A stretch of DNA of 64,000 nt from Desulfosporosinus sp. FKB. GTDB lineage: Bacteria; Bacillota; Desulfitobacteriia; Desulfitobacteriales; Desulfitobacteriaceae. The stretch is taken from contig NZ_NADJ01000036.1 of the NCBI RefSeq assembly GCF_002196705.1, forward strand, positions 62,001 to 126,000, in the 5' to 3' direction. Shown in pieces: positions 58,963-64,000 of this stretch. A program made the translations under genes and the position numbers. Positions within the stretch are counted from its first letter, which is position 1, and every line of letters begins with the position of its first letter. Below the pieces are notes generated by a model. It saw only the letters and a list, made by a program, of their open reading frames with translations, did not search any database and was not told the origin of the DNA.

Positions 58963-60009
58963 TCAGACCCGCTTTAAATCCCCCATTAATTTTAGGTCTC
59001 CCAAAATGTTATTGAGTATGGTTTCCCTGTAACCATCGAGCCTTTCAAAATCTACGGTTTCGGTATAATAGGCTTTAAGCCGTGATCTGTGGGTTTGCCA
59101 AGCCGCTAATGTTTCAATAAGTTTTTCCCCAAAAGGCCGTTCTAAACCCTGGTCGGATAAGTTATCCGGATTACCTTGCCAAATAGCTAAATGACGTTCC
59201 GGAAATACAATTCCTATGACTTCATCTGGATTAAGAGGATGTAAGACAATTTCAATTAATTGTCCAAGCTGCTGGGCTTCACTTAAAACCCAATCTAAGG
59301 CATCTAACGTTTCGTCTCCTTCAAGACATATCTGATCGAAGTCCATGAGAAAATAAGGTGCAAGATTAAGCCAGCCTTCTGTCGTCAAACCATGTAAAAA
59401 ATATGGATTAATACTGCTCTTTTGCAGTAGTTTCACAGCATTCTCTGCCAGCGGCCAAGGACCGGTATTTTCTTTCTTAACCTTTAAGCGAGCGGAATTA
59501 CCCAAAATCCAAGACATATCTTCACCTTTATGCTTTCTTGCCGCACTTCTCTCAATTAAAGAACTTAATTCAACCGCCAATTCCTCTTCGACGCTCTGTT
59601 GAAGCAGCTGGAGTTGAGTTTCAAGCTTTAGAATATGTAACCGCTGCTTCTCAAGCTTTTGCTCATCGCAAAAATGGTTGAAGTCTATGAACGTTTCCAC
59701 TACTCCCGGCGCACGCCAGCGCAGCGGTGAGATTTCCATCATATCCAGCATCACCAGTCCCAGGCGCGGCACAATAAAACCTGCCATGGAATCGGGGTCT
59801 CGAGCTGAACGCATAAAATCAATCTCGTATCCGCGATCTAATAATTCCAAACCAATTACTTTAATTAGGGTCGATTTACCTGTTCCGGCCCCCCCTAATA
59901 GTACATAGACTCTTTGCCAATTAGGCATCATATTGGGCAGCAGGGAAATATACCCTCGTGTCGTTATTCCTTCACCAAAGTAATGTCTCACCCCTGTTTT
60001 ATTTCCCAT
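58963..60009 (-). CDS. P-loop nucleotide-binding protein of unknown function
   Basis: The roughly 348-residue protein has Walker A LLGGAGTGKSTLIKVIG near residue 39, then FMRSARDPDSMAGFIVPRLG and VMLDMMEISPLRWRAPGVVE. The middle is a coiled coil (about 113-155), and FLHGLTTEGWLNLAPYFLMD begins a second related half, though without an intact second P-loop. Similar two-unit ATPases occur in spore-forming Clostridia and Bacilli with no known role. The ATG at 60009 is chosen after GGGGG; a TTG six bases upstream is possible. Its end is only 4 bases from that of the HDOD gene. Confidence 0.75.
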   Translation of the reverse strand: MGNKTGVRHYFGEGITTRGYISLLPNMMPNWQRVYVLLGGAGTGKSTLIKVIGLELLDRGYEIDFMRSARDPDSMAGFIVPRLGLVMLDMMEISPLRWRAPGVVETFIDFNHFCDEQKLEKQRLHILKLETQLQLLQQSVEEELAVELSSLIERSAARKHKGEDMSWILGNSARLKVKKENTGPWPLAENAVKLLQKSSINPYFLHGLTTEGWLNLAPYFLMDFDQICLEGDETLDALDWVLSEAQQLGQLIEIVLHPLNPDEVIGIVFPERHLAIWQGNPDNLSDQGLERPFGEKLIETLAAWQTHRSRLKAYYTETVDFERLDGYRETILNNILGDLKLMGDLKRV

Positions 60010-60086
60010 CCTCAACCAACCCCCGTTGTTTTTTATATCAGCGTAGTCTATGCAATTGGGACTGCGGGGGTGAATTCATTGATAAA

Positions 60087-60129
60087 AAACGAGGCTGCGC
60101 AAACATGCCGGTTTGCTGCAGCCTCGTTT
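60087..60129 (-). terminator. Terminator of ctpA
   Basis: AAACGAGGCTGCGCAAAC and GTTTGCTGCAGCCTCGTTT form a strong stem with one mismatched base and a 6-base loop. TTTTTTATC follows on the ctpA strand, about 90 bases past its stop. Confidence 0.85.
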
Positions 60130-60150
60130 AGTTTAGTTTAATTTTATTCA

Positions 60151-60222
60151 GTCGTAAGACTCCCGCTCCTAACAAGTGGGAATGGTTCCCGATGTTCAGC
60201 TTTACCTGAACGAGATCACTTT
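60151..60222 (+). repeat. Dispersed palindromic repeat, copy 3 (most complete)
   Basis: It reads GTCGTAAGACTCCCGCTCCT, AACAAGTGGGAATGGTTCCC, then GATGTTCAGCTTTACCTGAA and CGAGATCACTTT. Two hairpins are present (CCCGCTC..AAGTGGG and TTCAG..CTGAA). Copies 1 and 2 share parts of it. The last blocks run into the 3' end of ctpA, whose stop codon at 60218-60216 lies inside GATCACTTT. It looks like the right end of an IS200/IS605-type element that has lost its gene. Confidence 0.6.
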
Positions 60223-61382
60223 AATTTTCCTTGTAACGTTTGAACCGCTTTTAAAAGCTGAGGATCAAAATTAGTATCTGTCGGCGAAAGAGTGGCCTGC
60301 TGGCCTTTACTCAGTTCTGCCTTCACGTCGGGCTCAATTCCAATTTTATGGATGGAGATCTTTTTAGGAGTGAGATATTTCGCTGTCGTTAGTTTAACGC
60401 TCGTCCCTGCATCAAGAGGAAAAATTGTTTGAACTATCCCTTTGCCGAAAGTTTTCACGCCTACTAACGTTCCAGTCTTATCGTCTTTAATGGCACCAGA
60501 GACAATCTCTGCAGCTGAAGCACTCTCTTCATTGACAAGGACGACTAAGGGCATTCCTAAATACGTCCCGGCAGCCATTTTAGTATCCACGTTCCCTTGT
60601 TTATCGACTATATACACCACAGGACCTGATGGAACAAAATAACTCGCAACCTGAACTGCAGCATTAAGCTCGCCGCCATGATTATATCTCAGATCCAAGA
60701 TGATTCCTTTGTATTTTTTAATATTCATCGTGTTTAATGTGTCTTTCAATTCATCACCGGTATCTGAGGCAAACTGGGTGATATTAATATAAGCCATATC
60801 GGGATGCCCCGGCAATGTTTCTCCATCGACGGTGGGGACAGTAATATCTTCCCTCGTCAAGCTCACCGTATAATTTTTGTTTGTGCTCGCTCGATATAAG
60901 CCTAAGACAACGTTTGTTCCGGGGTCACCGCGCATCAAGTTCACGGCTTTATCCTGGTCCATTCCCGTTGTATCGGTGTTATTAATTTTATTCACAACAT
61001 CCCCCGGCAGAATTCCCGCTTTACTTGCCGGGGAATTTTTGATAGGACGCAAAACCACAAGTTTTTTGGGGTCCTTGAGACTTAGTACGATACCCACGCC
61101 ACCAAACTTACCTTCAAGTACTTGAAACAGTTCCTGATTCTCCTGAGCATTCATATAGGTAGAATAGGGATCCCCTAAAATGTCAACAATTCCCTTCGTA
61201 GCTCCCTCAACCAATTGAGCATTCGAAACATTCTCCAGATAATCGCTGTGAATAAGTTGTACAACATGAACCAAACGCCCGATATTATCGACGTTGGCGA
61301 TCACAATTCCGCCTACGGTGGCGGTTACCAACACACAAACTATAAGTAAGACAACGCCAATAGGTTTTAATGTTCTTTTCAA
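60216..61382 (-). CDS. ctpA: Carboxyl-terminal processing protease (S41 family)
   Basis: The TTG at 61382, 6 bases after AGGAG, gives 388 residues. An N-terminal membrane helix (about 8-28) is followed by a PDZ domain (VLRPIKNSPASKAGILPGDV) and the S41 protease core: LRYNHGGELNAAVQVASYF, VLVNEESASAAEIVSGAI with the catalytic Ser, and GVKTFGKGIVQTIFPLD with the catalytic Lys. It cleaves exported proteins outside the membrane. It lies downstream of the M23 hydrolase activator and ftsEX, a common grouping. The 3' end merges with a dispersed repeat. Confidence 0.95.
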   Translation of the reverse strand: MKRTLKPIGVVLLIVCVLVTATVGGIVIANVDNIGRLVHVVQLIHSDYLENVSNAQLVEGATKGIVDILGDPYSTYMNAQENQELFQVLEGKFGGVGIVLSLKDPKKLVVLRPIKNSPASKAGILPGDVVNKINNTDTTGMDQDKAVNLMRGDPGTNVVLGLYRASTNKNYTVSLTREDITVPTVDGETLPGHPDMAYINITQFASDTGDELKDTLNTMNIKKYKGIILDLRYNHGGELNAAVQVASYFVPSGPVVYIVDKQGNVDTKMAAGTYLGMPLVVLVNEESASAAEIVSGAIKDDKTGTLVGVKTFGKGIVQTIFPLDAGTSVKLTTAKYLTPKKISIHKIGIEPDVKAELSKGQQATLSPTDTNFDPQLLKAVQTLQGKLK

Positions 61383-61469
61383 ATTCCACTCCTGCACTCA
61401 AAGTCAAACCCTTTCCTCAAGTCTTGCTCTATTATATGCTTATCCCCCTGCAGAAATACTGCTTATCCC

Positions 61470-62615
61470 TTAGTGGGGAAAAAATTGCAGCGGATCCGTT
61501 GGGTTTCCACTAACTCTTACCTCAAAATGCAAATGCGGACCAGTGCTCCAGCCAGTGGAACCAACGTAGCCAATCACTTGATTCGCTTCCACGGTTTGCC
61601 CTTCGGTAACATTCAGTCTTGATTGGTGTCCATAAAGTGAGGAAATCCCGTGGCCATGATCGATGATGACCATGTTGCCATAGGCCACATTCCAACCGGC
61701 CATGATAACTACCCCACTTCCAGCAGCGTGAATCTCGGTACCCATGGGAGCCATTATATCCGTCCCCGTATGTAAGCTTTGCTGGTGGGTAATAGGATGA
61801 GTCCGCCAACCATAAGGATCACTGATCTCATAATGCCCCGGCAAGGGCCAAGTTGAGATAGTACCGTCTCCTTTGTTTTTTCCGGCTTGTGCGGCCTGGA
61901 GTTTGCGAATCTTATCATTGAGGGCATTTGCCTCAGTTTGCAGGCGTTCTACTTCGTCATAAGATGCTTGTACTGCTTTCTGATTTTCCGCCAAGGCTGT
62001 TTGCTGCTGAGCTTTTTTGCCATCAAGATCCTCTTTGGCCTTTGCCGCCTGAACTTGCAGCTGAGCCGCTTGATCCCTCTTTTTTTGCAATTCTTGTGTC
62101 TTTTGAGTAATTTTTTCTTTTTGATCCTTAATGTCTGTTAATAACTTGTGATCATTGGCTATCAATTTATTGAAATATTCCAGTCGCGTTATAAAGTCAC
62201 CCAGATTGGCGGACTGAAAGAGCAGTTCAAAATAGCTAATTTGCCCATTCTCATAAATCCCTCTTGCTCGTTTCCCGAGGGCGACTCTGCGATCGTCTAA
62301 CTCTTGTTGTTTCTGTTCCAATTCTTGCTGTGCAGCCTGAACTTGCGTTTGGGCCTGGGTAAAAGCAAGCTGCTTTTGTGCCAGCAGCGACTGAGCATCA
62401 GAAATTTGGGTATCCAACTGAGCAAGCTGAGCTTTCAATTTATCTGCAGAATAGGTCAATTGGTGTAATTGGTTCTGCGCTTGATTCTTTTGACTGGAGA
62501 TTGATTGCTGCTGTTCTACTGCGTCGTTAAGCTCACTGGCCTGAGAGGACACCCTTGAGGTCATAAGCAGCACAAGACATAGTGTCACGATTAGGCTCAC
62601 TTTTTTCTTGAACAT
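61470..62615 (-). CDS. Murein hydrolase activator EnvC-like, M23 peptidase domain
   Basis: The ATG at 62615 follows GGGGGAG and gives 381 residues. A signal peptide (about 1-26) precedes two long coiled coils (about 30-115 and 155-240) rich in Gln/Lys/Ala, then the LytM/M23 domain: PYGWRTHPITHQQSLHTGTD, APMGTEIHAAGSG, SSLYGHQSRLNV and GPHLHFEVRVSG. H-x-D and HLH zinc ligands are present, so unlike E. coli EnvC it may be an active peptidase. FtsEX, encoded directly upstream, typically controls such proteins during division. Confidence 0.92.
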   Translation of the reverse strand: MFKKKVSLIVTLCLVLLMTSRVSSQASELNDAVEQQQSISSQKNQAQNQLHQLTYSADKLKAQLAQLDTQISDAQSLLAQKQLAFTQAQTQVQAAQQELEQKQQELDDRRVALGKRARGIYENGQISYFELLFQSANLGDFITRLEYFNKLIANDHKLLTDIKDQKEKITQKTQELQKKRDQAAQLQVQAAKAKEDLDGKKAQQQTALAENQKAVQASYDEVERLQTEANALNDKIRKLQAAQAGKNKGDGTISTWPLPGHYEISDPYGWRTHPITHQQSLHTGTDIMAPMGTEIHAAGSGVVIMAGWNVAYGNMVIIDHGHGISSLYGHQSRLNVTEGQTVEANQVIGYVGSTGWSTGPHLHFEVRVSGNPTDPLQFFPH

Positions 62616-62648
62616 ACACTCCCCCCTGAGACTCACAGATTCAAAAAC

Positions 62649-62686
62649 GTGCCAAGGAATGCGTTATTACGCATCATCCTTAGCAC
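62649..62686 (-). terminator. Hairpin between ftsX and the M23 gene
   Basis: GTGCCAAGGAATGCG and CGCATCATCCTTAGCAC pair imperfectly around a short AT loop. There is no strong T run, so it is an attenuator-like or stabilising hairpin rather than a firm stop between two genes that act together. Confidence 0.45.
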
Positions 62687-62701
62687 ACAACTCATTTTCG
62701 G

Positions 62702-63592
62702 TCAGGAATGCAGGAATTTCTGCAAAGAAACCCCGCTGCCAACAGCACCCATAGCCATACCGGCAAGTAAAAGCCCTCCCAATACTTGACGAAAGAGGAC
62801 AATATTGCGCACAACCGGCAAAAAGGTAAGGGTTGACTGAACATACATCGTTATCCAATTGTAGCCCATTCCGACAGTCAGCGCTGCCAGCCCGCCTCCC
62901 AGAAGGCCTAAGGTCAGTCCTTCAATAAGAAACGGCCAGCGTATAAATCCATTGCTCGCCCCCACTAATTTCATGATCTGAATCTCCCGGCGTTTGGAAA
63001 AAACATTCATTTTAACATTAATAGAAATAAGCACCACCGACGCAACAGTAAAGGCACCAACAACACCAAAGCCGATCCACCTCAGCCATTTGGTAAATTG
63101 CAAAAGCTTATCCACATATCCTTGTCCATAACGAACAATATCAATTTCCGGTAAGGCCTGGATGGCAGAGGCAAGGTTTTCAACATCTTGAGGATTGGTT
63201 GCTTTAATCGTTAACTTATCCGGGAAAGGATTGGTCCCTCCCAGATCTGTCACAAGATTACTTTGCGAACCTCCCATAGTTTTCCCGAAATTAGCCAGGG
63301 CTTGTTCCTTGGTTACAATAGTCACAGAAGAAACTCCCGTCATTCCTTGAATTCGACTCTGAAGAGTCTGAACTTGGTCCGCGGTTGCATCGTCTTTGAC
63401 AAAGGCAGCAATTTCAAGCTGAGATTCAAAAGATTGGGCCACATTGGTAGCGTTGGCTAAAAAGAAGATGGAAAAACCTAAGATAATGAGGGACACCATA
63501 ACCGTCAGAACGGAGGCAATACTTAGCCAAGGATTTCGTTTCATGGAATGGCCGGTTTCACGCAGAATATAGCGAGGAAAATTAAACGTCAT
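62702..63592 (-). CDS. ftsX: Cell division protein FtsX
   Basis: The ATG at 63592, 8 bases after GGGAGG, is chosen over a much longer open frame upstream that overlaps ftsE. The 296-residue protein has the FtsX layout: YILRETGHSMKRNPWLSIAS, a first membrane helix, an extracellular domain with AAFVKDDATADQVQTLQSRI and FPDKLTIKATNPQDVENLAS, then three helices with VFSKRREIQIMKLVGASNGF. FtsX with the FtsE ATPase activates murein hydrolases. The gene overlaps the ftsE end by 11 bases. Confidence 0.95.
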   Translation of the reverse strand: MTFNFPRYILRETGHSMKRNPWLSIASVLTVMVSLIILGFSIFFLANATNVAQSFESQLEIAAFVKDDATADQVQTLQSRIQGMTGVSSVTIVTKEQALANFGKTMGGSQSNLVTDLGGTNPFPDKLTIKATNPQDVENLASAIQALPEIDIVRYGQGYVDKLLQFTKWLRWIGFGVVGAFTVASVVLISINVKMNVFSKRREIQIMKLVGASNGFIRWPFLIEGLTLGLLGGGLAALTVGMGYNWITMYVQSTLTFLPVVRNIVLFRQVLGGLLLAGMAMGAVGSGVSLQKFLHS

Positions 63593-64000
63593 AACCGTAT
63601 CCTCCCATTTCCTCATCTCGTGCAACTCGACCATTTTCAATAGCAATGACTCGTTTTTGCATTTTATTAACGATAGCCCGAGCATGAGTAGCCATAACGA
63701 CCGTTGTTCCACGTTTGTTAATGTTAAAAAGCAAGTCCATAATCCCCCATGCAGTCTCAGGATCAAGATTCCCTGTCGGCTCATCCGCCACTAATAAAGC
63801 AGGGTTGTTAATTATAGCCCGTGCCACACAAACACGCTGCTGTTCCCCGCCTGACAACTCAGTGGGAAAGGCATTTTCCTTACCCGCCAGTCCAACAAGT
63901 TCCAACATATTGCTGGTACGGGTTCGAACCTCTTTCCTAGAGACACCAATTACCTCAAGGGCAAAGGCCACATTTTCCTGAACAGTTTTATTGGGCAATA
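63582..64000 (-). CDS. ftsE: Cell division ATP-binding protein FtsE, partial
   Basis: The frame runs off the window edge, so the Walker A region is missing. What remains includes TVQENVAFALEVIG, the ABC signature ELSGGEQQRVCVARAI, Walker B LLVADEPTGNLDPETAW, the H-loop MATHARAIVNKM and the end IAIENGRVARDE. These match FtsE. It pairs with FtsX, encoded next. Confidence 0.95.
   Translation of the reverse strand, partial: LPNKTVQENVAFALEVIGVSRKEVRTRTSNMLELVGLAGKENAFPTELSGGEQQRVCVARAIINNPALLVADEPTGNLDPETAWGIMDLLFNINKRGTTVVMATHARAIVNKMQKRVIAIENGRVARDEEMGGYGYDV

Noticed and set aside
62702-63784. Longer ftsX start at 63784
   Set aside because: It would overlap ftsE by about 200 bases; the ATG at 63592 has a proper ribosome site and begins at the family N-terminus.

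Overview
The window looks like part of the chromosome of a low-GC, anaerobic, spore-forming member of the Clostridia, most like Desulfosporosinus/Desulfitobacterium. This is an inference from gene content and Shine-Dalgarno-rich gene starts: a T-box-controlled trpS, an anaerobic GlpABC dehydrogenase with a GlpP antiterminator, the rapZ-glmR-whiA cluster, a pgk-tpiA-gpmI-eno-secG run, and smpB next to tmRNA. No rRNA or tRNA gene was seen.

Layout. 1-11 kb is a mixed region: a truncated amino-acid-type binding lipoprotein, a GtrA-like membrane protein, trpS with its tryptophan T-box leader, two flavoenzyme-like genes, a DUF4317 gene, three tiny genes (one a phenylalanine-rich 34-mer), two opposed fragments of DUF2935 genes, an ECF sigma factor with a small Cys/His protein, and an iron-permease (FTR1) operon with a Fur-box-like site and a companion lipoprotein. 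26.9-29.2 kb carries tmRNA (ssrA), smpB, an esterase and secG. These run on into the glycolytic block eno, gpmI, tpiA and pgk (29-34 kb) and the glycerol block glpP, glpC, glpB, glpA, glpK and glpF (34.5-41.7 kb). 42-50 kb holds rpoN, whiA, glmR, rapZ, a solute-binding lipoprotein and a B12-type radical SAM enzyme. 50-64 kb holds an FMN oxidase-type enzyme, uvrA, uvrB, a second binding lipoprotein, an HDOD protein, a P-loop protein, ctpA, an M23 murein hydrolase activator, ftsX and a truncated ftsE.

The most interesting object is a 15.8 kb Tn7-like transposon at 11070-26840. It can be delimited to the base: matching terminal inverted repeats starting TGTGGCA, a 5-bp target duplication (AAAAT) on both sides, and internal 17-bp GGAA...TTCC repeats that look like transposase-binding sites. 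One end lies about 30 bp beyond the 3' end of ssrA, and the hairpin that probably was the ssrA terminator now sits on the far side of the element. It carries a TnsA-TnsB fusion transposase, a TnsC ATPase gene that has lost its Walker A region to an internal deletion, and two TniQ/TnsD-type targeting genes, one with a frameshift near its start. An IS21-family insertion sits between tnsAB and tnsC. The element therefore looks immobilised. Its cargo is a BcgI-like restriction-modification pair beside the ssrA-proximal end, and at the other end an unrecognised two-gene operon (a winged-helix-like protein plus a PD-(D/E)XK nuclease-like protein) that is a good candidate for an undescribed defence system.

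Three dispersed copies of a palindromic repeat (5.6, 41.8 and 60.2 kb) resemble decayed IS200/IS605-type ends. One of them supplies the stop codon of ctpA.
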